Positions 7,346 to 16,788 are shown, numbered from the stretch's first letter. The stretch is DNA of 62,769 bases from Zavarzinella formosa DSM 19928 (GCF_000255705.1 NZ_JH636443.1:433863-496631), one strand, 5' to 3'. Translations and numbers: made by a program. The notes: generated by a model not told the origin, from the sequence alone.

Positions 7346-8416
7346 ATGCTGCGAATGACTATTGCGAGTTTGTGTCTGTTCGTCCTGTCCGGCGTGAGCC
7401 TTGCCCAGCCGAAAAAAGCATCGCAGCCCCCGCCGGAGTTGGTCAAGGCTTGGGAAGAGGCTGGAGGGAAATTACTATTTAATCGTCATGTGACTGAAGG
7501 AAATCTGGCCGGGCTGAAGCCGGGAGAAATTTGGGAATTTGTTTTTGATAATGCGCCCAAGACGGATCTGGCCAAACTCCCCTCGCCCAAACAACCATTT
7601 CAAATCCATTTTCGCGCTTTTTCAGACTCGCCCGTCAAAGACGCGGATCTGACCGCCCTCGCCAATCATCCCCAACTTTGCTCTCTCTATTTGGCTTCCT
7701 CAAAAATAACCGGCGCCGGGCTGAAAGAACTGGGCAAACTCAACAATCTCACGGAACTTAATTTGTCGGCCAGCGCGATCACTGATACCGAGCTCAAGGA
7801 AGTTGGCCGGCTTCGACAGGTTGTTTCCCTCGAACTGGCGGCTCCCAACGCCTCCATCACGGACAAAGGATTAAAAGAACTCGTCGGGCTGGACAAGCTA
7901 AAGCATCTTAACCTGATTTCTTTGGGGGTTGGGGATGACGGAATCAGCCATCTTGCCGAACTCAAACAACTCAAATCACTGAATCTGATGGTTGTTGATG
8001 TTTCAGACAAGGGATTGAGGCATTTTGAGAAATTCAAAGAACTGACGACTCTCAATTTGTCCAGCCCGCTAATCACGGATGCCGGGCTCGCGCAACTGGC
8101 CGGATGCAAACAGCTTAAATCGTTAAAATTATCATCACAAAAACTGACGCCGGCATCCATCAAGGAATTGGCCGCCATCAAACAATTATCATCGTTACGA
8201 ATCAATGGGATGAAAAATGACTGGCTGAAGGAACTTTCCGCCCTCAAGCAACTCACTTCGCTCAGCTTGAGCTATACAAAAGTCACGGATGCCGGATTGA
8301 AAGATTTGGCGGCCCTCAAGCAATTAACGGAAATCGATCTGTCGGGCACAGATGTCACGGAGGTCGGTGTCAAGGAACTCCAAGCCGCCTTGCCGAAAGC
8401 GAAGATCACCAAGTAA
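7346..8416 (+). CDS. Exported leucine-rich-repeat protein (first of a tandem pair)
   Basis: A 356-residue protein. The signal peptide ends LSGVSLAQPKK and is followed by PPPELVKAWEEAG. From about residue 95 there are roughly ten 24-residue repeats of the form ITDAGLKELAxLKQLTxLxLS, the RNI/GALA-like LRR type common in Gemmata. LRR solenoids mediate protein-protein contacts; no catalytic domain is present. It is a close paralogue of the gene at 8562: the signal region and the ends (KELQAALPKAKITK) are nearly identical. The ATG at 7346 is chosen because the signal peptide begins there and CGGAG lies 9 bases upstream. Base composition is visibly more A/T-rich than in neighbouring genes. Confidence 0.88.
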   Translation: MLRMTIASLCLFVLSGVSLAQPKKASQPPPELVKAWEEAGGKLLFNRHVTEGNLAGLKPGEIWEFVFDNAPKTDLAKLPSPKQPFQIHFRAFSDSPVKDADLTALANHPQLCSLYLASSKITGAGLKELGKLNNLTELNLSASAITDTELKEVGRLRQVVSLELAAPNASITDKGLKELVGLDKLKHLNLISLGVGDDGISHLAELKQLKSLNLMVVDVSDKGLRHFEKFKELTTLNLSSPLITDAGLAQLAGCKQLKSLKLSSQKLTPASIKELAAIKQLSSLRINGMKNDWLKELSALKQLTSLSLSYTKVTDAGLKDLAALKQLTEIDLSGTDVTEVGVKELQAALPKAKITK

Positions 8417-8425
8417 TTGCCGCGG

Positions 8426-8465
8426 TCACCGTCGGCCGGTTTGCCTGCAAACCGGCCGACGGTGA
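8426..8465. terminator. Hairpin between the two LRR genes
   Basis: An 18-bp perfect stem (TCACCGTCGGCCGGTTTG with its complement) and a CCTG loop, 10 bases after the first LRR stop. It is followed by an A-rich rather than a T-rich tract, so it may be a weak terminator or an mRNA-stabilising hairpin. Confidence 0.5.
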
Positions 8466-8561
8466 AAAATTGAAAACCCATCCCGCCGCACACCGTATAA
8501 CAGTCATCCGACTCGGCATCTCCGCCGGTGCTATTCCATTCCCACCCCATTGGATTTACGC

Positions 8562-9485
8562 ATGTTGCGATCTTTATTGACTGGCCTGTGTCTGTTCGGC
8601 CTGTCCGGCGTGAGCCTTGCCCAGCCGAAAAAAGCGTCGGAGCCGCCACCGGAGTTGCTCAAGGCTTGGGAGGACGCCGGAGCAAGTTTTAGCTGGAGGT
8701 CACGCGATCTAAGCGCCAATGTTTTTCAGCGAAAGCCGGATGATGTTTGGTGCTTTGACTTTTCCCGCTCCCCGAAATCAAGCTGGGCCAGCCTTCCTTC
8801 TCCGAAACAACCTTTCGCCATCCGTTTTCCGGATGATTTCAAGGATGATGATCTGAAGGGGATTTCCAAGCATCAGCAGATTGTCTTGATGGATCTCATC
8901 AGCACCGAGATCACCGACAAATCGATGAAGGAAATTGCCAGCCTCAAAAATCTTTCGGCGCTCCGGATAATGAATTTGACAAAGATCACTGATGACGGAA
9001 TGAAAGAGCTTGTCAAATCGGAAAGCCTTACATCGCTTTTTTTGACTGGAACGAAAGTGACTGATGTCGGGTTAAAGGATGTTGGCCGGATGAAACAACT
9101 AACGACTCTCTGGGTGGGCAGTCCAGGTCCGGAGATTTCAGATGAGGGACTACAAGCTCTTGTTGGTTTGGAGAAACTTACCACTCTTCAAATTCACAGC
9201 CTGAAAATCACCAATACAGGTTTGGAGCATCTGGCCAAGTTAAAACAGCTTACCACACTCGATGGTTTGTTCTTCCAAGTCACTGACAAAGGGCTCAAGC
9301 ATCTGGCCAATCTTGAAAAACTTACCCGTTTGGATTTGTTTGCCCCGGAAGTCACGGATGCCGGAATAAAAGAGCTGGCCGCTCTCAAGCAATTGAGAGA
9401 GATTAATTTGATAGGCACAAAGGCAACGGATGCCGGCGTCAAGGAACTTCAAGCCGCCTTGCCGAAGGCGAAGATCACCAAATGA
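8562..9485 (+). CDS. Exported leucine-rich-repeat protein (second of a tandem pair)
   Basis: A 307-residue paralogue of the preceding gene. The signal peptide (CLFGLSGVSLAQPKKASEP), the PPPELLKAWEDAG segment and the C-terminal KELQAALPKAKITK are almost the same. About eight LRR units follow (ITDKSMKEIASLKNLSAL and similar). Residues 40-100, before the repeats, differ from those of the first copy. I start at the ATG at 8562; an in-frame TTG at 8550 would add four residues ahead of the signal peptide. The pair arose by local duplication. As in the first copy, codon use is less G+C-rich than in the surroundings. Confidence 0.87.
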   Translation: MLRSLLTGLCLFGLSGVSLAQPKKASEPPPELLKAWEDAGASFSWRSRDLSANVFQRKPDDVWCFDFSRSPKSSWASLPSPKQPFAIRFPDDFKDDDLKGISKHQQIVLMDLISTEITDKSMKEIASLKNLSALRIMNLTKITDDGMKELVKSESLTSLFLTGTKVTDVGLKDVGRMKQLTTLWVGSPGPEISDEGLQALVGLEKLTTLQIHSLKITNTGLEHLAKLKQLTTLDGLFFQVTDKGLKHLANLEKLTRLDLFAPEVTDAGIKELAALKQLREINLIGTKATDAGVKELQAALPKAKITK

Positions 9486-9504
9486 TCTTCGCCTTCGGCA
9501 ACCG

Positions 9505-9555
9505 AAAACGGGGATGTCCAACCCGGATTTCGCCAGATCGGACATCCCCGTTTTT
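9505..9555. terminator. Bidirectional terminator between convergent genes
   Basis: Arms AAAACGGGGATGTCC and GGACATCCCCGTTTT pair perfectly over 15 bp with a 20-base loop and end in TTTTT. It lies between the stop of the second LRR gene and the stop of the convergent sialate O-acetylesterase gene. T-runs occur on both strands. Confidence 0.8.
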
Positions 9556-9580
9556 GAGCTATTCAACAATCAACAATCAC

Positions 9581-11215
9581 TCACTTCTTCGGCGGCGTCA
9601 CCCCAAACGGCAGATCGTCCGAGCGAAACGGCGTGGCCGGGATGCCTGCTTTGTTGGCGAGGTTCACCACCGGGAAGTTCTTCCAGCCATAACGCACGGC
9701 CACGGCTTTTTGAACCTTGTCGCTGGTGACGACCACAGTGTCCCCTTCAATGACGGCCTTGGCCGGGTGGAACACCTTGTCTTCCCCGGCGAGGGTGAAG
9801 CCGGTCAGTTCCTTGCCATTTTGGGCGACGAGGCCGCCGCCGAGGTGGTCGAAGCTCACCACGGCCTTGGGACCGTCGGCGACCATCGACTTGTAGGCCG
9901 GGCCGCTGTCCTCAATCTTGAGGCCATAGGTGCGGGATTCGGCCAGATAGGCGAGACGCTGGCCGACCGGGGCCTTTTGTTGCGGGTGGATGTCCGTGGC
10001 GTCGCCGACATCAGTGATGACGGCGACACCGGCGTTCTTCACCTTGGCCGAGGCGATGGCTTGGGCTTCCCGCAAGAAGGCCCAGTTTTCGCCGTCCGGA
10101 TTGCCGGCGTTGAAGGGGGCGAGTTGCACGCAGTAGAACGAAAAATCATCGCCCCAACGCTTCCGCCAGTCCGAGATCATGGTGGCGTAGAGGTTACGAT
10201 ACTCGATCGGCTTGCCCGCGTTTGATTCCCCCTGATACCAGATCGCGCCGCGAACGGTGAACGGGATCAGCGGGGCAATCATGCCGTTGTACAGCGACGA
10301 CGGATCGCCCGAGCCTTTGCCCGGTTCGCTGCGCAGACGGGGTTGGCCGCCGGGGGCCGGCTTGCCCGCCTTCTTGGCTTCCTCGGCCGCCGTCTTCCAC
10401 TTGGCAAGGGCCGCTTCATAGGCCTCTTTTTCCTTCGCGGGGTCGTAGGTCTTCTTGCGTTGTTCGAGGCTTTCGACGTAATACTTCAACTCGGGATCAG
10501 CTTGCAGAGCCTCTTTGCTGGTCCACGCCTCGGCCGGGGTGCCGCCCCAATAAGTGCCGATCAGGCCGACGGGAACCTTCAGTGTCTTTTCAAGTTCCTG
10601 GCCGAAGAAATAAGCGACGGCCGAGAAACCGGCCGAGCTTTGCGGGCTGGACAACGCCCACTTGGAATCGGTCGGCCCGTTGCCGGGCAGCGTGGTGATT
10701 TGCGGCGCCGGGATGGCGTTCTTGGGGACCATGAACAGCCGCAGGTTGGGGTTGGCCGAGGTTTTGATAGCCTCCGGGCCGCCCCCCTTCGGGCTGGCTT
10801 GCAGCGACCATTCCATGTTGGACTGGCCGGAGGCAATCCACACTTCGCCCACCAGAACATCCTTGATGGTCACGCTGTTCGGAACGCTCTTTTTGTCCTT
10901 CGGGGTCGGCTTTTCCTCCCCCTTGATCGTCAACACGCCATCCGTTCCGGCGGGGAAGGCGGCGAGTTTCACCGACCATTTGCCGCCTTGGTCAGCCTTG
11001 ACGGCCTTGCCTTCCTCGCGTTTGCCGTCCGCCGTTTTGACGGAAAGGCTGACATACACTTCCTCGCCGGGGTCGGCCGTGCCCCAGATCACCAGCGGTT
11101 TGTCCCGCTGGAGAACCATGTGATCGGAGAACAACACGTGCGGCTTGATCTCGGCGTTCGCCGGAGCGGCGAAGGCGATCGCCGCCAGCAGAATCATGAA
11201 ACGGGAGAGAGACAT
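9581..11215 (-). CDS. Sialate O-acetylesterase family protein
   Basis: A 544-residue exported SGNH-type esterase. It has a signal peptide (MSLSRFMILLAAIAFAAPANA), an N-terminal beta domain (HVLFSDHMVLQRDKPLVIWG), then the SASA domain with IASGQSNMEWS, where Ser132 is the predicted nucleophile, and VPVGLIGTYWGGTPAEAW. GAIWYQGESN and a C-terminal DIHPQQK, carrying the predicted His, follow. Such enzymes remove O-acetyl groups from sialic acids or other sugars outside the cytoplasm. Planctomycetes encode several and probably use them on complex polysaccharides. Start chosen at MSLSRF because AGGAG lies about 11 bases upstream; the frame extends further up without support. Confidence 0.92.
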   Translation of the reverse strand: MSLSRFMILLAAIAFAAPANAEIKPHVLFSDHMVLQRDKPLVIWGTADPGEEVYVSLSVKTADGKREEGKAVKADQGGKWSVKLAAFPAGTDGVLTIKGEEKPTPKDKKSVPNSVTIKDVLVGEVWIASGQSNMEWSLQASPKGGGPEAIKTSANPNLRLFMVPKNAIPAPQITTLPGNGPTDSKWALSSPQSSAGFSAVAYFFGQELEKTLKVPVGLIGTYWGGTPAEAWTSKEALQADPELKYYVESLEQRKKTYDPAKEKEAYEAALAKWKTAAEEAKKAGKPAPGGQPRLRSEPGKGSGDPSSLYNGMIAPLIPFTVRGAIWYQGESNAGKPIEYRNLYATMISDWRKRWGDDFSFYCVQLAPFNAGNPDGENWAFLREAQAIASAKVKNAGVAVITDVGDATDIHPQQKAPVGQRLAYLAESRTYGLKIEDSGPAYKSMVADGPKAVVSFDHLGGGLVAQNGKELTGFTLAGEDKVFHPAKAVIEGDTVVVTSDKVQKAVAVRYGWKNFPVVNLANKAGIPATPFRSDDLPFGVTPPKK

Positions 11216-11390
11216 TCGGGGTACACTCCTCGGGTGGGTGGGATCGTTCTCACGGGCAGGACTGCCACGGTAACGGATTTCATGACAGATAACAACCATC
11301 CGTGCCTATAATCTTCCGAAAGAATCCGGGCCGGGCTGACGAGCCGCAAGGGGCGGTCTCGCGGCGGGGCCGGCAACCAAAGGACAATCC

Positions 11391-11957
11391 ATGAAGACTC
11401 GTTTTCTGGCCGCCATGCTGGCCCTTGCCGTGGTTCCCTTCGCCGCCTTCGCGGCCGACGAGGAAAACCCCTACAAGAAGGTGAAGGTCGGCGACTTCGC
11501 CACCTACAAGATGGCCATGAAAATCGGGCCACTGGCCATTGAGGGCACGATGACCCAGACCGTCTCCGCCAAGGACGACAAGGAAGCCACCCTGAAGATT
11601 GCCAGCAAATTCAACGGGATGGAAATCCCCGCCCAAGACCAGAAGATCGACCTGACCAAGCCCTGGGACCCGACCAAGACCGGCACCCTGCCCCCCGGCA
11701 CCGAAGCCAAGATCGAAAAACTCAAGGACGGCGAAGAAACCATCAAGGTCGGCGGCAAGGAATACAAGTGCAAGTGGGAGACCTACAAGACCAAATTGAA
11801 GGTCCAGGGGCAGGAAATGGAAATGGAAATGAAGGTCTGGCAAAGCAAGGACTTCAACCTGAACATGGTGAAGACGGAAATGTCCGGCGAAGTCGGCGGC
11901 CAAAAGATGGAAACCACCATCGAACTCACCGACAGTGGCGCCAAGAAGAGCGACTGA
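11391..11957 (+). CDS. Small exported protein of unknown function
   Basis: A 188-residue protein with a clear signal peptide (MKTRFLAAMLALAVVPFAAFA-ADEE). The mature part is rich in Lys, Glu and Met, probably beta-rich, with alternating patterns such as VKVGDFATYKMAMKIG and the Met-rich QEMEMEMKVW. I do not recognise a family. AAGGA lies 5 bases before the start. It stands alone, followed by a long palindromic repeat region. Confidence 0.8.
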   Translation: MKTRFLAAMLALAVVPFAAFAADEENPYKKVKVGDFATYKMAMKIGPLAIEGTMTQTVSAKDDKEATLKIASKFNGMEIPAQDQKIDLTKPWDPTKTGTLPPGTEAKIEKLKDGEETIKVGGKEYKCKWETYKTKLKVQGQEMEMEMKVWQSKDFNLNMVKTEMSGEVGGQKMETTIELTDSGAKKSD

Positions 11958-11997
11958 TTTTTCAGCCGTGAGCCATGAGCCAAGTTTGGAACACGTT

Positions 11998-12244
11998 GGT
12001 GGCTTCTTGGTTTTTTCGGTCCAACGGACCGATTAACATAGCCCAGCCCGAAAGGGCTGGGTTTGGATGCCGCCAAGGTTTTTCGGTCTGAAGGACCGAT
12101 TATCGGTTGTCTTCACAATCCTTGCAGACATTCCGCCGATAATCGGTCCTTCAGACCGAGGTCTTTCGATGGTTGGCTTACCCAGCCCTTTCGGGCTGGG
12201 CTATGTTAATCGGTCCGTTGGACCGAAAAAACCAAGAAGCCACC
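11998..12244. repeat. Perfect 65-bp inverted repeat with nested hairpins
   Basis: The outer arms, 11998-12062 and 12180-12244, are exact reverse complements over 65 bp. Inside them a second pair, 12083-12106 and 12136-12159, pairs perfectly over 24 bp. Each outer arm itself contains small hairpins: CGGTCC-AAC-GGACCG and CCCAGCCC-GAAA-GGGCTGGG. The whole could fold into a long cruciform or RNA hairpin. It fills the gap between the exported protein ending at 11957 and the gene starting at 12292. No transposase is nearby. Confidence 0.9.
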
Positions 12245-12291
12245 ACGGTATTCCGAACTCTGCTCTCAGTTCACATCACGCGGCTCCTCAC

Positions 12292-13767
12292 ATGGAAGCG
12301 ACCAATCCCGAATTTGTCCGGCATGCTGATGGAACGGTGGAACCGTTCGAGCCGGAGCGTATCACCCGCAGTTTGTTCAAAGTGGCCGAACGGCTGGGCA
12401 CGGCCGACGCCTTTCTTGCCCGCGAACTCACCGAAAGCATCACGCATTTCTTGGAAGCCGGAGGCGTTGGCGGCACGGTTTCCACCTCGGAAATCGCCGA
12501 CACCGTTGTCCGCGTCGTCCGGGAACTCGGCCTGCCCGCCCTGGCGAAAGCCTACGAGGAACGGGGGCAGCGTCCCCCGGTTCCCGCACTGGCGACGGCC
12601 GTTCCCATCCCGTCGCCGGTGCGATTAACCCGCCGGCATGCCGCCGGACGGGCGGAGGACATTGGCTTCAGTTTGAAACATCTCTATCCGCGAGAACTGG
12701 TCGCCGCCCATGACGAGGGATTGATTACCCTCGACGGACTCAGCGCTCCGATGGAGCTATCCGGAAGGGTAGCCGACGAGGGATTGCCACTCCTCGACCG
12801 ATTACGCGATGTCGGCGAGCATCTCGCGGATGACCGGCTCGACTGGCCGACCCGTGAACTTGGCGAACCGGCGGTTGTGGCCTTCCGATATTTCCAGTCA
12901 CTTCGGGAATTGGCCCAAGTGGGCGACGTTCGCGTGTCGGGCCATTTCCGCATTCCCGGCGGTGAAGATCAATCTTTCCCCCCGGCCGGGTTGTTCCCTT
13001 CCGAACCGCGCCCGTCCCCGGAGCATGTCCGGGAATTGCATCGGCATCTTGCCATGTGTTCGGATGAGGCCATCGGCTGGCATTGGCATCTCTCGGCCAC
13101 TTCTCCGGAGGAACAACTCCCCTGGCTCGGGCCGACGCCGGAACATTGGAAGAACGCCGAATTTGTGTTCGACCACCCGAAACGCCCCGCATGGCTCGGA
13201 CCAGGGCTGACCCGCGAATCTAAGGCCGCCTTGGTGCGGGTGGGCATTAATTTGGAACGCCTGTTGGGGATGCTCGGCGGTTGGCCGGTTGATGTGCCGA
13301 CGTTGCTGGCCAAAGCGGCGGCCCTCGCCCGCTTCGCCAAGACGGCCGGGCACGTCAAACAAGACTGGCTGCGGAAGCACGGTGACGAGCGGTTGCGAAA
13401 AGCCTTCCTGCTGGACCGGGCGACGGTCGTGATCGTCCCGCTCGGCCTCTCGGCGATCATCGGCCATCACAGCCTCTTGAACTCGGAGATTCCCCGGCAA
13501 TTATTGGCCACGATTCGTAATGCCTTGGAAACAGACCGGCCCAGGCAAATTCCGACGGCGGTCGATTCGGATTGGGAAAAAACGGGAGTCTTCGCGGAAC
13601 TCCCGGCCGGGGCCACCCGCAACGACTGGAAAGCCGCCGGGCAACTTTGCCAGGCGGCCAACGGCGGGCTGGTGGTTTGTCACCTCGAAGGGCGACCGGA
13701 AGAAGGGATCGAAATCTTGAAACTCGCCGCCCGCTCCGGCATTCACCGGTTGCGGTTCACTTCCTGA
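12292..13767 (+). CDS. ATP-cone protein with degenerate anaerobic ribonucleotide reductase-like region
   Basis: A 491-residue protein. Residues about 5-90 form an ATP-cone (VRHADGTVEPFEPERITRSL, then the helical LARELTESITHFL), the allosteric nucleotide-binding module of NrdD, NrdA and NrdR. Residues about 115-160 (SLKHLYPRELVAAHDEGLI) resemble the region of class III reductase (NrdD) in which the enzyme reads LYP/LPxEVAEAHExGDIHIHDL. The protein is shorter than NrdD, and I see neither the C-terminal zinc cysteines nor the glycyl-radical motif. It is probably a divergent, non-catalytic relative. The start at MEATNPEF is chosen because the ATP-cone begins there; the frame upstream lies inside the palindromic repeat. 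Confidence 0.7.
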   Translation: MEATNPEFVRHADGTVEPFEPERITRSLFKVAERLGTADAFLARELTESITHFLEAGGVGGTVSTSEIADTVVRVVRELGLPALAKAYEERGQRPPVPALATAVPIPSPVRLTRRHAAGRAEDIGFSLKHLYPRELVAAHDEGLITLDGLSAPMELSGRVADEGLPLLDRLRDVGEHLADDRLDWPTRELGEPAVVAFRYFQSLRELAQVGDVRVSGHFRIPGGEDQSFPPAGLFPSEPRPSPEHVRELHRHLAMCSDEAIGWHWHLSATSPEEQLPWLGPTPEHWKNAEFVFDHPKRPAWLGPGLTRESKAALVRVGINLERLLGMLGGWPVDVPTLLAKAAALARFAKTAGHVKQDWLRKHGDERLRKAFLLDRATVVIVPLGLSAIIGHHSLLNSEIPRQLLATIRNALETDRPRQIPTAVDSDWEKTGVFAELPAGATRNDWKAAGQLCQAANGGLVVCHLEGRPEEGIEILKLAARSGIHRLRFTS

Positions 13768-13797
13768 CGGAAAACAACACCAGCGGGTTGCCCTCCG

Positions 13798-16644
13798 TCA
13801 AGATTGGGTGTCGGCGTTTTGAGTCCGGACGGGTTTGTCGTCGAGCAGTTCACGCACCTTGTTCAACAGGCTTTCCGCCGAAAATGGCTTGGTGAGCAGC
13901 ACGACGCTTTGCTCCCGAATGTGTTGCCGCAGGATCGCGTCATTGGTGTAGCCGGAAAGAAACAAAATCGGAACATGGGGCCACATCCGTTGCAGCCGGC
14001 CGGCCAGTTCCCGGCCGTTCATGTGGGGCATCACCACATCGGTGACGACCAAATCAACCGGCATCCCCCGTCTCTCGCACAGACGCATTGCCTCCAGCCC
14101 GTCCCCGGCCTCCAGCACCCGGTAGCCGCGATCCCGCAACACCCGTGACGTGAGGTTCCGAACGGAATCGTCGTCCTCCACCACCAGAATCACCTCGCCG
14201 TCCCCGAGATTGACGATGACCTGATCTTTCTCCGGCGGGAATGACGAAAAGGGCGACTCCTCGGCCGGCCAGAACAACCGGAAGGTGGTCCCCCGGCCGA
14301 TTTCGCTTTCCACCGTGATCCGGCCCCGCGACTGTTGCATGATGGCATACACGGTGGCCAGACCGAGGCCGGTTCCCTTGCCTTGCTCCTTGGTGGTGAA
14401 GAATGGCTCGAAGATCAGGGTCTTGGTCGCGTCGTCGATGCCGTCGCCGGTGTCCGCGACGGACAGCACAACGTACTCCCCGGCGGGCATCTCGCCCAAT
14501 TCTCCCTCGCCGACAACCGTGTGGTGCGACACCGTCATGGTGATCTCGCCCCCGGCGGGCATCGCGTCGCGGGCGTTGACAACCAGATTCATCACCACCA
14601 AGTCGATCTGCCCCGGATCGGCGAGAATGGCGGCCCGGCTGGCAGAAGGGACGATCCCAAGCCGGATGTCTTCGCGGATCAACCGGGTGAGCAGGGAATG
14701 GGAGTTCTTCACCGCCTCGTTCAAATCCATCACCCGGCGGCTGACGAGTTGCCGGCGGCTGAACGCCAGGAGTTGCTTGGTCAGCCCGGCGGCTCTCAAC
14801 CCCGCCTGACGGATGTCCGTCACCAGCGGGAGCGCGGGGCTGCTTTCGGGAAGCATTTCCGCCAGCACTTCGCTGAAGCCGTTGATGACGGTCAGCAAGT
14901 TGTTAAAGTCGTGGGCGATTCCCCCGGCCAGCCGGCCGATGGCCTCCATCTTTTGCGATTGCTGGATCTGCTCCTCCAGACGTTTTCGCTCGGAAATGTC
15001 CCGAAGCTGGCAGATGATCTCCGGCTCCCCCTCTTGCGGCTGGATGATGCTGCCGCACAGTTCGACCCACGGATAATGCCCGGCCTTGTGCCGGACGCGA
15101 AAGGTCAGCGTGACGACGGCCTCGGTCAACCCCTCTTTGGCCTTCCTCACATAAGAGGCATCGTCCGGATGGATGAATTCAAACGGCATCCGGCCAACCA
15201 TTTCCTCGGGCGAGAATCCCATCAGGTTGGTGATCGACGGCGACAGGTAGAGGAACGTGCCATCCATTGACTGCCGGGTGATCACGTCGCTCGCGTGATC
15301 GGCGAGGAGGCGATAGCGGGATTCGCTGGCTTTCAGGGCCTCCCCGGCGGCAACTCGCTCCGTGATGTCTTGCATCGTGCCGATGTATTCGATGAATGTT
15401 CCATCGGATAAAAACCGGGACCGCCCCTGCCATTCGATGTGTTTGACCCGGCCGTCCGGCATCACCAGACGAAAGCAGACATAACAGGGCGTCTTGCATT
15501 CGGCCGCCAACATGGTCTCGCGCAAAACCTGCTCGCGGTCGTCGGGATGAACGTATTGGGCAATGAACTCTTCCTTGGTGCCGGGCGATTCGCTGACGGG
15601 AAGGCCGCACATTCGATAAGTTTCATCGGACCACCAAATGAATTTTCCCCGGATGTCGCACTGCCAACTGCCGATTTTCGCCAGTGATTCCGCATAGGTG
15701 AACGTGGAGTGTTCCGTCCGCAGGGTGCTTTCCGTTCGCTTTCGCTCCTGCATCAACGAACAAACGATCATGGCTTGGATGCCGATCACGGCCAGAAACA
15801 CATCCAGCCGGGTGATACTCGAAATCAGGGTATCCGAATTGAACGGCCCGGTCCCGCCCACCGTGCCCAGGATGGCGATGATGGAAACGGAAAACACGGC
15901 GGCTGTTGTCCCGCGCGGACCGTGCCGGAGAGCCACGGCGGTCAGGAAAGGCACGGTGAGAACCAACAACATGAAATCATGCGGGTCGGAGGATTTCATC
16001 GTGAAGGCGAAGATCGTCGCCCCGAACAATCCGGCGAAGACGAGCAATATTTCCCGCCACGGCCGGCCAGCCAGCCGGGCGATCCCCCCCTTCCGCCAAG
16101 TCATCAACAGCGGGGCGACGACGACGACGCTGAGGGCATTGCCCAGCCACCAAACCACGAAATCCTCAAGCGCCACCCCGCCGGACAACGCCAAAGCAAC
16201 TGCCCCGAACAGGGCGCTGATCAGGGTGCTGAACACCATCGGCAAGGCGACCAGAGCCACCACATCCCGCATGCGCTCAAGCCGGGGGCAGAAGCCCGCT
16301 TTCCGCAGAAGCCAGACACCGGCCCAGGCCTCCAACGTATTGCCGGTTGCCATAATGACGCCGGCCCACCACGACACCTCCGTGGTCACATCAACCAATA
16401 ACGCCCCGAGAGTAATGCCCGGCAAATATCGCCAGTCGCGGAACCAGATGAACGCCAGAGAGAGACCGGTGGGTATCCAGATGGGAGTCGAGCAGCCCTT
16501 GAGGCAGAGGAGCAGGCCGAGCTTGCCGACCGCATAATACACGGCCGCGAACAGCAAGATTTCGATGAAATACCGGAAGGGACGGACAGACGGTCTCGCC
16601 GGGGGCGGGGCGGCGGTGGTATCCGTCGTTTCAATCGCTGACAC
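13798..16644 (-). CDS. MASE1-PAS-PAS hybrid sensor histidine kinase with C-terminal receiver
   Basis: A 948-residue membrane sensor. Residues about 20-300 form a multi-helix MASE1 sensory domain (IWIPTGLSLAFIWFRDWRYL). Two PAS domains with PAC tails follow at about 315-430 and 445-555. The dimerisation box GGIAHDFNNLLTVINGF carries the phospho-accepting His (about 578). The ATPase domain (about 675-795) shows NARDAMPAGG, DTGDGI and GTGLGLATVYAI. The receiver (about 818-935) has VVEDDDS, the phospho-acceptor Asp in VVTDVVMP (about 869) and LLTKPFS. The ligand is unknown and no separate response regulator is adjacent. I prefer the GTG at 16644, with GGAAG 6 bases upstream; the in-frame ATG at 16737 adds an Arg-rich stretch without a spaced binding site. 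Confidence 0.9.
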   Translation of the reverse strand: MSAIETTDTTAAPPPARPSVRPFRYFIEILLFAAVYYAVGKLGLLLCLKGCSTPIWIPTGLSLAFIWFRDWRYLPGITLGALLVDVTTEVSWWAGVIMATGNTLEAWAGVWLLRKAGFCPRLERMRDVVALVALPMVFSTLISALFGAVALALSGGVALEDFVVWWLGNALSVVVVAPLLMTWRKGGIARLAGRPWREILLVFAGLFGATIFAFTMKSSDPHDFMLLVLTVPFLTAVALRHGPRGTTAAVFSVSIIAILGTVGGTGPFNSDTLISSITRLDVFLAVIGIQAMIVCSLMQERKRTESTLRTEHSTFTYAESLAKIGSWQCDIRGKFIWWSDETYRMCGLPVSESPGTKEEFIAQYVHPDDREQVLRETMLAAECKTPCYVCFRLVMPDGRVKHIEWQGRSRFLSDGTFIEYIGTMQDITERVAAGEALKASESRYRLLADHASDVITRQSMDGTFLYLSPSITNLMGFSPEEMVGRMPFEFIHPDDASYVRKAKEGLTEAVVTLTFRVRHKAGHYPWVELCGSIIQPQEGEPEIICQLRDISERKRLEEQIQQSQKMEAIGRLAGGIAHDFNNLLTVINGFSEVLAEMLPESSPALPLVTDIRQAGLRAAGLTKQLLAFSRRQLVSRRVMDLNEAVKNSHSLLTRLIREDIRLGIVPSASRAAILADPGQIDLVVMNLVVNARDAMPAGGEITMTVSHHTVVGEGELGEMPAGEYVVLSVADTGDGIDDATKTLIFEPFFTTKEQGKGTGLGLATVYAIMQQSRGRITVESEIGRGTTFRLFWPAEESPFSSFPPEKDQVIVNLGDGEVILVVEDDDSVRNLTSRVLRDRGYRVLEAGDGLEAMRLCERRGMPVDLVVTDVVMPHMNGRELAGRLQRMWPHVPILFLSGYTNDAILRQHIREQSVVLLTKPFSAESLLNKVRELLDDKPVRTQNADTQS

Positions 16645-16788
16645 GCCGTGCTTCCATTCTCCGCGCCGGTGAACAATCTGTCTTGGAGGGAACGCGGGGC
16701 GAGAAACCGCGAGCTTCCGAGCCAAACGGACGGGCATCCTTTGTCCGCCTGGCCTGATGATGTTATTAAGGCGATGGGCGGGGTTTTG

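Noticed and set aside
16645-16737. Longer start of the hybrid histidine kinase
   Set aside because: Arg/His-rich extension without a spaced ribosome binding site; the GTG at 16644 has GGAAG.
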